Assembly (NCBI RefSeq): GCF_900111515.1
Contig: NZ_FOHS01000001.1
Location: 503,419-567,418, forward strand
DNA length: 64,000 bases
Source of the DNA: Hymenobacter actinosclerus
GTDB taxonomy: Bacteria > Bacteroidota > Bacteroidia > Cytophagales > Hymenobacteraceae
Reading direction: 5' to 3'
The notes under the pieces are model-generated. The model did no database searches. It had not been told where the DNA came from and worked only from the letters and a program-made list of their open reading frames with translations. The first letter of the stretch is position 1. Each line of letters starts with the position of its first letter. Made by a program: the position numbers and the translations under genes. This document shows positions 25,772 to 34,157 of this stretch, piece after piece.

Positions 25772-26206
25772 CTAATTTCCCGTGGGCACCCCGTACGGGT
25801 TCTGTTTCTTGATTTCCAGGAACCGCTCGGGGGTGGGCAGGTCCTGGAAGCCGAAGCGGCGGTAGAGACTGTGCGCGTCGAGGGTGGCCAGCATAAAGCG
25901 GCGCACGCCCAGCAAGTCGGGATGGGCCATAACGGTTTCCACGAGCTGCTTGCCCAGGCCCCGGCCCTGGTATTCGGGCAGCACGAACACGTCGCAGAGC
26001 CAGGCAAACGTGGCTCGGTCGGTTACCACCCGGGCGAAGGCGGCCTGCCGGCCATCGGGGCCGTAGAGGCCGAAGCAGAGCGAGTTGGCCAGCGCCCGTT
26101 CCAGGGTTTCGAGCGGCATGCCCAGGCCCCAGTACGACTGCTGGCTGAGGTACTGGTGAATCAGGGCCACATCGAGGCGGGCGGGGTCGGTGCTGACGGT
26201 GAACAT
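25772..26206 (-). CDS. GNAT family N-acetyltransferase
   Basis: A 144-residue acetyl-CoA-dependent transferase. The motif A region FAWLCDVFVLPEYQGRGLGKQLVETVMAHP (key residues Q/R-x-x-G-x-G/A at QGRGLG) binds the pantetheine, and LYRRFGFQDLPTPERFLEI is the usual C-terminal alpha-beta segment. The acceptor is unknown; relatives act on small amines or proteins. The ATG at 26206 (MFTVSTDPARLDV) is chosen because the 45 upstream codons lack family similarity. Confidence 0.85.
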   Translation of the reverse strand: MFTVSTDPARLDVALIHQYLSQQSYWGLGMPLETLERALANSLCFGLYGPDGRQAAFARVVTDRATFAWLCDVFVLPEYQGRGLGKQLVETVMAHPDLLGVRRFMLATLDAHSLYRRFGFQDLPTPERFLEIKKQNPYGVPTGN

Positions 26207-26352
26207 AGACGGTGGGCTGGTAGGAGTAGGCAGGGTTGAGACGCAGAAGCAGCAAGAACGATAAGTGGCAGCAAAGTTGGTGCGTCGGCCGGACAGAAAC
26301 CGCCGGGTTTTGTTATCTTCCAATCCGGCCCCCGGCCCCAAACACCCTGACT

Positions 26353-27750
26353 ATGAAACACCTGAACTCCTTCCTGACCACGCTGCTGCTGGCGGCCACT
26401 ACGCCCCTGGCCGCCCAAACGCCGCTGCCGGTGCTCACTACCTTCCCGGTGGGCGCCACCACGGTTACGGTTTCCGCCCTAACCACTGGCCTGACCGTTC
26501 CCTGGGAGCTGGTGTGGGGCCCCGATAATTTCATCTGGATGACCGAGCGCGGCGGCCGCATCAGCCGCGTAAACCCCACTACCGGCGCGGTTACGCCGCT
26601 CATCACGCTCTCCGACGTGGCCACTTCGTCGGAGGGCGGGCTGCTGGGATTGGCGCTGCACCCCGATTTCGCTGTTTCGCCCTACGTGTACGTGGTCTAC
26701 AACTACACCGACGCCGGCGGCACCTACCTCGAAAAGCTGGTGCGCCTGACCTACGCCAACGGCGCGCTCGGGGCTCCGCTGACGCTGCTGGGCAACATTC
26801 CGGCCACCAGCACCCACAGCGGCTCGCGCCTGCTCATGCTGCCCGACCGCACCCTGCTCATGAGTACCGGCGACGCCCAGCAGCAGCCCCAGGCCCAGAA
26901 CCCGGCCTCGCTCAACGGCAAAATCCTGCGCCTCAACCTCGATGGCAGCATCCCGGCCAACAACCCCACGCCGGGCAGCCGGGTGTACACGCTGGGCCAC
27001 CGCAACCCCCAGGGCCTCGTGCAAAGCCCCGCCGGCCGCCTCTACAGCTCGGAGCACGGCCCCGACAGCGACGACGAGCTGAACCTCATCGAGCCCGGCC
27101 GCAACTACGGCTGGCCTACCGTGGAAGGATACTGCAACCGGCCCGAAGAGCAGACCTTCTGCGCCGCCAACAACGTGAAGGAGCCCCTCACCACTTGGAC
27201 GCCCACGCTGGGAGTAGCCGGCCTCACGTACTACAGCTCGCCCGCCATTCCGGGCTGGCAGAACCACCTGCTGCTGGTTTCGCTCAAGGGCGCCCGCCTC
27301 ACCGATCTGGCCCTGAACGCCACCGGCGACGCCATTCCCACCCGCACCGACTACCTCAGCGGCTTCGGCCGGCTGCGCGCCATCTGCGTTTCGCCCCAGG
27401 GCCGGGTGTACGTGGCCACCAGCAACCGCGACGGCCGCGGCAGCCCCGCCCCCACCGACGACCGGATTCTGGTACTCGAAAACCGCGACTTCGTGGTCAC
27501 CTCCACCGCCACGCCCGCCGCGGCCCGCCTCCAACTCTGGCCCAACCCCGCCCGCCACACCCTCACGCTGGAACGCCCGGCTTTGGGCGAAGACGCCATT
27601 ACCATCAGCGACGCGCTGGGCCGCCGGGTGCAAACGGCCCGGTTCGCGGCGGGGCAAAAGCAGGTGGTGTTTTCGGTAGAGGGGTTGAAGCCCGGCGTGT
27701 ACCTGGTGCAGAACGGCAGCCGGGCCCAGCGGCTGGTGGTGGAGGAGTGA
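26353..27750 (+). CDS. Secreted PQQ-type sugar dehydrogenase with T9SS sorting domain
   Basis: A 465-residue protein: signal peptide (LNSFLTTLLLAATTPLAAQ), a soluble glucose/aldose dehydrogenase propeller (PF07995) with LTVPWELVWGPDNFIWMTERGGRISRV, GLLGLALHPDFA, GKILRLNLDGSIPANNP, YTLGHRNPQGL, SEHGPDSDDELNLIEPGRNYGWP and DRILVLENRDFV. A C-terminal type A sorting domain follows (LWPNPARHTLTLE to LKPGVYLVQN). It should be exported by Sec, moved by the type IX system and kept at the surface or released. The function is sugar oxidation with PQQ and Ca. PQQ would have to be scavenged, as no pqq genes are visible. Confidence 0.9.
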   Translation: MKHLNSFLTTLLLAATTPLAAQTPLPVLTTFPVGATTVTVSALTTGLTVPWELVWGPDNFIWMTERGGRISRVNPTTGAVTPLITLSDVATSSEGGLLGLALHPDFAVSPYVYVVYNYTDAGGTYLEKLVRLTYANGALGAPLTLLGNIPATSTHSGSRLLMLPDRTLLMSTGDAQQQPQAQNPASLNGKILRLNLDGSIPANNPTPGSRVYTLGHRNPQGLVQSPAGRLYSSEHGPDSDDELNLIEPGRNYGWPTVEGYCNRPEEQTFCAANNVKEPLTTWTPTLGVAGLTYYSSPAIPGWQNHLLLVSLKGARLTDLALNATGDAIPTRTDYLSGFGRLRAICVSPQGRVYVATSNRDGRGSPAPTDDRILVLENRDFVVTSTATPAAARLQLWPNPARHTLTLERPALGEDAITISDALGRRVQTARFAAGQKQVVFSVEGLKPGVYLVQNGSRAQRLVVEE

Positions 27751-27761
27751 ATCGTGCTGGT

Positions 27762-27912
27762 GTGCGCCTCACCCCCTATCCCCCTCTCCTCAACAGGAGA
27801 GGGGGGACTAGAAGCTAGTTTTCTAGTCTAGCTGTAGATGCTCTACTACTAGAAATCTAGAGACTAGTTCCCCCTCTCCTTTTCGGAGAGGGGGCTAGGG
27901 GGTGAGGCGCAC
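27762..27912. repeat. Composite inverted repeat at convergent gene ends
   Basis: The outer arms (GTGCGCCTCACCCCCTATCC... and its complement ending 27912) pair over about 28 bp with one mismatch. Each also contains its own small CCCCTCTCC/GGAGAGGGG hairpin. The centre is rich in CTAG words. The right arm encodes the last residues of the CDF protein, including its stop (27864-27866). Confidence 0.85.
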
Positions 27913-28892
27913 GCCAGCCGGTGCCGCTCGTTCTTGGCTACGTTGGCCAGCGTCCAGGTGATTTCCTGGGTGAAGGGGTGGCGGCGTACGGGGCAGTCGG
28001 GCACGTGGCAGTGCCAGCAGGCGGAAAACGTGCAGGGGTCGGCATGCACGAACATTTCCACGGGCACCTCGAACTCCTGGGCTACCAGCGCCTCAATGCC
28101 GTGCACCTGCTCGTGGGTTTGCTCCAGGCTCAGGTAGTAGGGCATGGTTACGTGGCAGTCGATGTGCAGGCTGGCGCCGTAGCGCTGCACGCGCAGGTTG
28201 TGCACGTCAATCCAGGCCGGCTCGCGGTGCTCCTGCAACTCGGCCACTACCTGTTGCACGGTGCTCACATCGGCCTCATCCATCAGCCCCGACACCGAGC
28301 GGCGCACCATCCGGAAGCCGTTCACCACGATGAACACGCCCAGGCCCAGGGCCGCCAGCGCGTCATACAGCACGTTATCGGTGAGCATAACCAGGCCCAG
28401 GGCGGCGCACGAGACGAAGGTGCTCACGGCGTCGAGGTAGAGGTGCTGGCCGTCGCCGACCAGGGCCGGGGAGTGGTGCCGGCGGCCGGCGCGCACCAGC
28501 AGCCAGCCGGTGCCCAGGTTCACGAGGGCCGTGGCGGCCAGCAGCGCAATGCCCCAGTCGGGCCGGGCCACGTGGTGCGGCTGCCACAGCGCCAGCAGCG
28601 CCGCATAGAAAATGTAGCCCCCTGCCATCAGAATCAGCCCACCCTCAAAGCCCACCGACAGGTACTCGATTTTGCCGTGACCGTAGGGGTGGTTTTCGTC
28701 CTTGGGCAGCCCGGCCAGGTAGATGCTGTAGAGCGCGAAGCCGCTGGCCACCACGTTGATAATGGATTCGAGCGCGTCGGTGAGCACCACCTGCGAGTCG
28801 GTGAGGGCCCAGGCGTAAAACTTGACGCCCACCAGCACCACGCTCACCACGAGCGAGAGCAGGGCGTAGCGGGTTTTGAGCGGCAGCTTCAT
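27864..28892 (-). CDS. Cation diffusion facilitator (CDF) metal transporter
   Basis: A 342-residue proton-coupled metal exporter of PF01545 with six hydrophobic helices and a cytosolic C-terminal domain. In helix 5 the classical HxxxD metal site is present (GQHLYLDAVST). In helix 2 the usual second Asp/His is replaced (TDALESIINV), so the metal is uncertain. The C-terminus adds a Cys-rich segment PCTFSACWHCHVPDCPVRRHPF that may bind metal. The last residues ACASPPSPLSEKERGN are encoded by an inverted repeat. The gene diverges from mntH with its own TAGCTTTG promoter. Confidence 0.88.
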   Translation of the reverse strand: MKLPLKTRYALLSLVVSVVLVGVKFYAWALTDSQVVLTDALESIINVVASGFALYSIYLAGLPKDENHPYGHGKIEYLSVGFEGGLILMAGGYIFYAALLALWQPHHVARPDWGIALLAATALVNLGTGWLLVRAGRRHHSPALVGDGQHLYLDAVSTFVSCAALGLVMLTDNVLYDALAALGLGVFIVVNGFRMVRRSVSGLMDEADVSTVQQVVAELQEHREPAWIDVHNLRVQRYGASLHIDCHVTMPYYLSLEQTHEQVHGIEALVAQEFEVPVEMFVHADPCTFSACWHCHVPDCPVRRHPFTQEITWTLANVAKNERHRLACASPPSPLSEKERGN

Positions 28893-28926
28893 AGTGGATA
28901 GAATGGGGAGGAGGGCGGAATGCGGA

Positions 28927-28934
28927 CAAAGCTA
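28927..28934 (-). promoter_or_regulatory. TAnnTTTG promoter element of the CDF gene
   Basis: Exact match TAGCTTTG, about 35 bp before the CDF ATG and about 110 bp from the palindromic operator of mntH. Confidence 0.55.
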
Positions 28935-29043
28935 ACAATCGGCCCGGCCCCACCCGACGCGAGCCGGCCCGCTAAAATTCCGCTTTCTGCCTGCGGCCAC
29001 AACTTTTTTGTTTCAGGTGAGTAAACTAGATGCTTAAAAAAAT

Positions 29044-29065
29044 AATTTTAGATCAATCTAAAATT
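29044..29065. promoter_or_regulatory. Palindromic operator (MntR/DtxR- or Fur-like) before mntH
   Basis: A perfect palindrome: AATTTTAGAT, spacer CA, ATCTAAAATT. It sits 12 bp upstream of the TATCTTTG promoter element, where a bound repressor would block RNA polymerase. A matching palindrome precedes the next gene (30556-30571). Confidence 0.75.
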
Positions 29066-29077
29066 ACCTTCCCTGCG

Positions 29078-29085
29078 TATCTTTG
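29078..29085 (+). promoter_or_regulatory. TAnnTTTG promoter element of mntH
   Basis: Exact match TATCTTTG, 33 bp before the mntH ATG at 29119. Confidence 0.65.
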
Positions 29086-29118
29086 CGGCGCATCCGGCCC
29101 GCTCCCGTCCTGGCATCT

Positions 29119-30495
29119 ATGTCCGAAATCTTACCCGCTTCTCCCGCTTCGTCCACCGCCTCATTCGACCAGGATGCCGGCTGGCGCTACCCGCGGCGCT
29201 CCAACTCGCTGTCGGAAGTGTACGCCTCTATTACGGTGCCGCCCGAGGGGGCCTCGTTCTGGCGCAAGCTCTGGGCCTTTACCGGGCCGGGCCTGATGGT
29301 GGCCGTGGGCTACATGGACCCCGGCAACTGGGCCACCGATATCGAGGGTGGGGCCCGCTACGGCTACATGCTGCTGTCAGTCATTCTGATTTCCAACTTC
29401 TTCGCCATGCTGCTTCAGCACCTGGCCGTGAAGCTGGGCGTCGTGACGGGCCGCGACCTGGCCCAGGCCTGCCGCGACCATTACTCCAAGCCCGTTTCGT
29501 TCGTGCTCTGGGTGCTGTGCGAAATTGCCATTGCCGCCTGCGACCTGGCCGAAGTCATCGGCTCGGCCATTGCCATCAACCTGCTCTTCGGCATTCCGCT
29601 CACCTGGGGCGTGGTGCTCACCATTCTCGATGTGCTGGTGGTACTCTACTTCCAGAGCAAGGGCTTCCGCATCATCGAAAGCATCGTGGCCGGCCTGATC
29701 TTCGTGATTTTCGGCTGCTTTCTCTACGAAATCGTGGCCTCGCACCCCGACTACTTCGCCCTGGCCCAGGGCCTGATTCCGAAGCCGGAAATTGTAACCG
29801 ACCCGCACGCGCTGTACCTGGCCATCGGCATTCTGGGAGCCACCGTGATGCCGCACAACCTGTACCTGCACTCCAGCATCGTGCAAACCCGCGCCATTGC
29901 GCCCACCGAGCCGGCCAAGCGCTCGGCCATCAAGTTTGCCACCATCGACAGCACAGTGGCCCTGTTTCTGGCCTTCTTCGTGAACGGAGCCATTCTGGTG
30001 GTGTCGGCCGCCACCTTCCACAGCAACAACCTGCGCGACGTGGCCGACATCTACGACGCCCACAAGCTGCTCACGCCGGTGCTGGGCGCGGGCGCGGCCT
30101 CGGCCGTGTTTGCCATTGCCCTGCTGGCCTCGGGCCAGAACTCGACCCTCACCGGCACACTGGCTGGCCAGATTGTGATGGAAGGCTTCCTCGACATCAA
30201 GCTCAAGCCCTGGGTGCGCCGCCTCATCACCCGCGGTATTGCCGTGGTGCCGGCCCTCATCGTTACTATCCTGTATGGTGAGAAAGGCACGAGCGAGCTG
30301 CTGGTGCTGAGCCAGGTGGTGCTGTCGTTGCAGCTGAGTTTCGCCGTTATTCCGCTGGTGCTGTTCACTGGCAGCAAGCTCAAGATGGGCGTGTTCGTGA
30401 ACAAGCCCTGGCTGCAAGCCGTGTGCTGGGTGGTGTCGGCCATTATTCTGGGCCTGAACGGCTACCTGCTGTACCAGTTCTTCACGGGGGCATAA
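29119..30495 (+). CDS. mntH: Nramp family divalent metal (Mn/Fe) transporter
   Basis: A 458-residue inner-membrane importer using the proton gradient. The unwound helix 1 metal motif DPGN is at 67-70 (GYMDPGNWATDIEGG) and the helix 6 motif MPHNLYLHSS at 244-253. Met244 of MPH is the soft ligand typical of Mn/Fe transporters. Eleven hydrophobic helices can be traced. The ATG at 29119 follows the promoter at sensible spacing. A palindromic operator overlaps the promoter region and a terminator follows. The downstream TonB receptor gene shares the operator, suggesting joint control by metal. Confidence 0.93.
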   Translation: MSEILPASPASSTASFDQDAGWRYPRRSNSLSEVYASITVPPEGASFWRKLWAFTGPGLMVAVGYMDPGNWATDIEGGARYGYMLLSVILISNFFAMLLQHLAVKLGVVTGRDLAQACRDHYSKPVSFVLWVLCEIAIAACDLAEVIGSAIAINLLFGIPLTWGVVLTILDVLVVLYFQSKGFRIIESIVAGLIFVIFGCFLYEIVASHPDYFALAQGLIPKPEIVTDPHALYLAIGILGATVMPHNLYLHSSIVQTRAIAPTEPAKRSAIKFATIDSTVALFLAFFVNGAILVVSAATFHSNNLRDVADIYDAHKLLTPVLGAGAASAVFAIALLASGQNSTLTGTLAGQIVMEGFLDIKLKPWVRRLITRGIAVVPALIVTILYGEKGTSELLVLSQVVLSLQLSFAVIPLVLFTGSKLKMGVFVNKPWLQAVCWVVSAIILGLNGYLLYQFFTGA

Positions 30496-30513
30496 GGCGC
30501 AGTAGCACCCACG

Positions 30514-30543
30514 AAAACCGCAACGGCCGCGTTGCGGTTTTTC
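30514..30543 (+). terminator. Terminator after mntH
   Basis: A stem AAACCGCAAC/GTTGCGGTTT with a 6-nt loop followed by TTTC, 19 bp after the mntH stop. The downstream receptor gene therefore needs its own promoter. Confidence 0.8.
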
Positions 30544-30555
30544 TTGGCTTGTTGA

Positions 30556-30571
30556 TTTAGATAAATCTAAA
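30556..30571. promoter_or_regulatory. Palindromic operator before the TonB receptor gene
   Basis: TTTAGAT, spacer AA, ATCTAAA: a perfect 7-bp-arm palindrome 21 bp before the receptor ATG. The arms are identical to the inner arms of the operator at 29044-29065, indicating the same regulator. Confidence 0.75.
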
Positions 30572-30592
30572 AATAAATTAAGCCCGGCTTAA

Positions 30593-33052
30593 ATGAAGTT
30601 ACTTCTTACATCATTTTTTCTCCTGCTGACGTTGCCCTTGCTGGCCCAAACCAGCGTGTTGCGCGGCCGGGTGCTCGACCAGCGAGGCCAGCCCGTGCCG
30701 TTTGCCAATGTGGGCTTACTGGCCCTGCAAAAGGGCACCGCCGCCGACGAAAACGGCCGCTTCACGCTTCCCGATTTGCCCGCTGGGGCCCAGCAGGTGC
30801 AGTTCAGCGCCGTGGGCTACACTACGGCCACCCAAACCGTAATGCTGCCGCTGGCGCTGCTCCTCACGGTCCGGCTGCATTCCACCGAAAGCACTTTGGG
30901 CGAAGTGGTGGTGACCGGGGTGAGCCGAAGCACTGAAATCCGCCGCTCGCCGGTGCCCATTGCAGCCTTAACAGGCCGCGAAATCCGCCTCAACGCCAAC
31001 GGCAACGCCATCGATGCGGCTGTGCGCGGCGTGCCGGGTCTGGCGGCCGTTACCACGGGTCCCAACATCAGCAAGCCCTTTATTCGGGGCCTGGGCTACA
31101 ACCGGGTGCTCACGCTATTCAACGGCCTGCGCCAGGAAGGCCAGCAGTGGGGCGACGAGCACGGCATTGAAGTCGATGGCTACGGCCTCGATCGGGTGGA
31201 GGTGGTGAAGGGCCCTGCCAGCCTGCTCTACGGCTCCGACGCAGTGGCCGGCGTAGTGAACCTGCTGCCTGCCCTGCCCAGTGGCCCCACCGGCGAGCTG
31301 CACGGCGAGGCGCTGGCCGAGTACCAGTCGGTGAATGGGCTGGTGGGCAATTCGCTGGCTTTCGACTACCAGAAAAACGGCTTCCAGACCAGCCTGCGCG
31401 GCAGCCACCGCCAGGCCCGCGACTACCGCAACGCGGTGGATGGCCGGGTGTACAACACCGGTTTTCGGGAGCTGAACCTGACGGGTATGGTGGGCATGCA
31501 GAAGGAGTGGGGTGCAGTGCGCCTGTGGCTGACGGCCTACAATAACCGCCAGGAAATCCCGGACGGCAGCCGCGACTCGCTGAGCCGGGCCTTCACCCGG
31601 CAGCTATTCGACGGTGCCCAGGACGACATCAATAACCGCCCCGTGGTGGGCCAGCCGGAGCTGAAAAGCTACGGCATCAGCAACCTGCACCAGCACATCC
31701 AGCACTACCGGGTCTTTGCTACGAGCGAGCTGCCAGCCGGCCCCGGCGAGCTGCGCCTGTTGCTGGGCGTGCAGCAGAACCACCGTCAGGAGTTCAACCA
31801 CCCCACCGCGCCCCGGCAATCCGGCCTGGATTTGCAGCTGACCACGCTCAACTACCAGGCCCGCTACCTGTTTCAGGATTTCAACGGCTACGAGCTGACC
31901 GTGGGTGTAAATGGCATGGGCCAGGACAACCGGCACCTCAACGCCACCGACTTCGCTATTCCGCCCTACCGGCTGTTTGATGTTGGTGGCTTTGGCGTGG
32001 TGAAAAAGGCTTTCAGGGCGCTGGAGCTGACCGGCGGCCTGCGCTACGATACCCGGGTGGTAGACTGGAACGACTTCTACACCGGCCTCGACCCGGTTAC
32101 CGGCTTCGGCCGCCAGGCCGACGCCGGCACGCCCGGCGCCGACCGGCAGTTCTCGGACTTCCGCAAGGTGTACCGGGGCGTGTCGGCCAGCGTGGGCGGC
32201 TCGTACGCTGTGGGACCTAACCTAATTCTGCGGGCCAACGTGGCGCGGGGCTACCGGGCCCCCAACATCCCCGAAATCGGCTCCAACGGCCTCGACCCCG
32301 GCGCCCACATCATCTACCTGGGCAACCCCGATTTCCAGCCCGAATTCAACTGGCAGGAAGACGTGGGCGTGCTCTGGAAGACGCCGGGCTTCGAGGCCAG
32401 CGCCGAGGCATTCTACAACCACGTCGAGAACTTCATCTACCAGGCCAAGCAGTTTGATGCCAACGGCCAAGCCCTGAGCGACCAGTTTGGCAACTCCACC
32501 TATAAATTCGAGCAGGCGGCGGCTAACCTGTTTGGGGGCGAAGTGGCCTTTAACGTGCAGCCCCGGGCGCTGCCGGGGCTGAGCTGGCGCACCGGCGCGG
32601 CCCTCGTCATCGGCGTCAACGAGAATAAACCCCTGCGCGAACGGGCCGGCGACGATGGCCGCTACCTGCCCCTGATTCCGGCCCCCACCGCCCAGACGGA
32701 ACTACGCTTTACGCTGCCCGACCAACCCGGCCGGCGCCTCGCGAATAGCTACCTGCGCCTGTCGGTGGCCGGCACCGCCCGCCAAAACCGCTTCTACGCC
32801 GTGGATGGGGCCGAAACTGCCACGCCCGGCTACCTGCTCACGGGCCTGGGCACGGGCACCACCCTGCGCACCGCTGCCGGCCGCGACGTGCTGCAACTGG
32901 TGCTGCAAGCCGACAACCTGTTCGACGTGGCCTACCAGGCCCACCTCAACCGTCTCAAATACTTCGAGTACTACCGCGCTTCGCCCAACGGCCGCCTAGG
33001 CATCTACAGCCCCGGCCGCAACCTGAGCGTGAAAGTAGTGGTGCCGTTTTAA
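30593..33052 (+). CDS. TonB-dependent receptor, probable metal importer
   Basis: An 819-residue outer-membrane receptor. Order: signal peptide (LLLTSFFLLLTLPLLAQ), carboxypeptidase-like domain about 20-100 (RGRVLDQRGQPVPFANVGL), plug about 105-225 (ISKPFIRGLGYNRVLTLFNG, VEVVKGPASLLYGSDAVAG), then a barrel ending in LSVKVVVPF with a terminal Phe. The plug with its GDEHGIEVD stretch resembles ZnuD-type receptors. The shared palindromic operator with mntH suggests that it carries Mn (or Fe/Zn) across the outer membrane to the Nramp importer. The metal is inferred, not shown. Confidence 0.88.
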   Translation: MKLLLTSFFLLLTLPLLAQTSVLRGRVLDQRGQPVPFANVGLLALQKGTAADENGRFTLPDLPAGAQQVQFSAVGYTTATQTVMLPLALLLTVRLHSTESTLGEVVVTGVSRSTEIRRSPVPIAALTGREIRLNANGNAIDAAVRGVPGLAAVTTGPNISKPFIRGLGYNRVLTLFNGLRQEGQQWGDEHGIEVDGYGLDRVEVVKGPASLLYGSDAVAGVVNLLPALPSGPTGELHGEALAEYQSVNGLVGNSLAFDYQKNGFQTSLRGSHRQARDYRNAVDGRVYNTGFRELNLTGMVGMQKEWGAVRLWLTAYNNRQEIPDGSRDSLSRAFTRQLFDGAQDDINNRPVVGQPELKSYGISNLHQHIQHYRVFATSELPAGPGELRLLLGVQQNHRQEFNHPTAPRQSGLDLQLTTLNYQARYLFQDFNGYELTVGVNGMGQDNRHLNATDFAIPPYRLFDVGGFGVVKKAFRALELTGGLRYDTRVVDWNDFYTGLDPVTGFGRQADAGTPGADRQFSDFRKVYRGVSASVGGSYAVGPNLILRANVARGYRAPNIPEIGSNGLDPGAHIIYLGNPDFQPEFNWQEDVGVLWKTPGFEASAEAFYNHVENFIYQAKQFDANGQALSDQFGNSTYKFEQAAANLFGGEVAFNVQPRALPGLSWRTGAALVIGVNENKPLRERAGDDGRYLPLIPAPTAQTELRFTLPDQPGRRLANSYLRLSVAGTARQNRFYAVDGAETATPGYLLTGLGTGTTLRTAAGRDVLQLVLQADNLFDVAYQAHLNRLKYFEYYRASPNGRLGIYSPGRNLSVKVVVPF

Positions 33053-33190
33053 CAGCCGAGAAGTGGGAGATACTATAAATGGGTAATATATTGCTGATTT
33101 TAAGTTATTTATGAAAATGGTTAGGTTATAAGGGTAAATTGCCCCGTTTATAGTGAGAACTAGATTCCTTCCACTTAATCCATTGTAAAT

Positions 33191-33448
33191 ATGGCTAATG
33201 CAAACGACCAAGCCGAAAAACACGTCGGCGAAACCAAAGGACTTCCTAACCACACCCACGACCTGGTGCATGACCTAAACACGCGCCTCGACGCCCTGTG
33301 GCGCTACGACCAGTACATTGCCAACGCCGAAAAAGGCGGCCCCAAAGACGGCAAGCAGTTCTGGTAGGACATGAAAACCCAGGAAACCAAGAACATCGAC
33401 CGCCTGAAAGACCCGATTCGCCAGTGCGTGCAGGATGGCAGCTTCTGA
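33191..33448 (+). pseudogene. Small gene interrupted by an in-frame TAG codon
   Basis: From the ATG at 33191 the frame reads 58 codons (ending YIANAEKGGPKDGKQFW), then TAG at 33365-33367. It continues in the same frame with DMKTQETKNIDRLKDPIRQ and CVQDGSF to a TGA at 33446-33448. The coding character is the same on both sides, so the original product was about 85 residues, hydrophilic and helical (LDALWRYDQYI). A single CAG-to-TAG change would explain it. I know no function for this small family. It may be a recent pseudogene or produce a 58-residue truncated protein. No gene was found in 33053-33190. Confidence 0.65.
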
Positions 33449-33458
33449 TTCGAGTTAC

Positions 33459-33515
33459 TATAGTCCAACACAAAGCCCGCTGGCGACCTGCCAGCGGGCT
33501 TTGTGTTGGACTATA
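33459..33515. terminator. Perfect 26-bp inverted repeat, bidirectional terminator
   Basis: Arms 33459-33484 (TATAGTCCAACACAAAGCCC...) and 33490-33515 are perfect, with a 5-nt loop. It lies between the interrupted small gene and the converging lipoprotein gene. Confidence 0.85.
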
Positions 33516-33531
33516 TCCGACGGTTGCCAGC

Positions 33532-34026
33532 CTAGTCCTGGATATTAATAGTGAATTTCCCATCCGTGACGCGCTTTGTTACCTGATTATTCCGAAGGCT
33601 TTTGCCGGTAAAAGTAAAGGTGCCCGAAACGGTTGAGGCTGTGAGCGTAGAAACAGTAACGTAGCCAGCGTCAGCCGAATAAGCGTCAATTCCAATGTAA
33701 GTATTGGGGTCGGCAAAGCGGGCATTTGCGATAGAATTGGAGCCAATGGTATATGTCCCCACTTTCATAGGAACATGCAGCTCCAGGTTAAGTCCCACCC
33801 CTTTCGAATTGGCAATAGTAACTTCCTGGTAGATATAGATATCCAATCTATCAAAATTTATATCGCCATATCCTGTTGAGGAGGTCAGCTTCTGGCCCTC
33901 CAATATCCAACTGGCCACCCGCGGCTGGGTCGAGGCGGAACTGTCGTCATCCTTGGAGCAGGCTGTTAAAGCCAACAGCGATGCTGCGAAGGCTAAAGTG
34001 GCCAAACGATGGGAAAAGGTGGGCAT
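33532..34026 (-). CDS. Small lipoprotein (DUF6252-like)
   Basis: A 164-residue protein with signal peptide and lipobox LLALTAC followed by KDDDSS, so probably a lipoprotein. The body is beta-rich with an ending GTFTFTGKSLRNNQVTKRVTDGKFTINIQD. That matches the common Bacteroidota pattern in which a small lipoprotein ends F(T/S)FTG...VTDG.F. Function unknown. The ATG at 34026 gives the signal peptide. Upstream codons in the same frame are unlikely to be coding. Confidence 0.75.
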   Translation of the reverse strand: MPTFSHRLATLAFAASLLALTACSKDDDSSASTQPRVASWILEGQKLTSSTGYGDINFDRLDIYIYQEVTIANSKGVGLNLELHVPMKVGTYTIGSNSIANARFADPNTYIGIDAYSADAGYVTVSTLTASTVSGTFTFTGKSLRNNQVTKRVTDGKFTINIQD

Positions 34027-34157
34027 AGCCAGAGGCGTTAAAGAGTGGGAATTATCGTGTCGCTCCTCCGACAATATTCGTTCCAGATGCCCTGTAAATA
34101 GCAATATATCAGCCCGTGAGCTGTTGAGGTGTCGTGCCAGTTGTGCATCCGCCGCCG

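Noticed and set aside
33365..33367. Recoded TAG (pyrrolysine)
   Set aside because: There is no pyl gene in the window and no reason to expect one in this phylum; a nonsense mutation is simpler.
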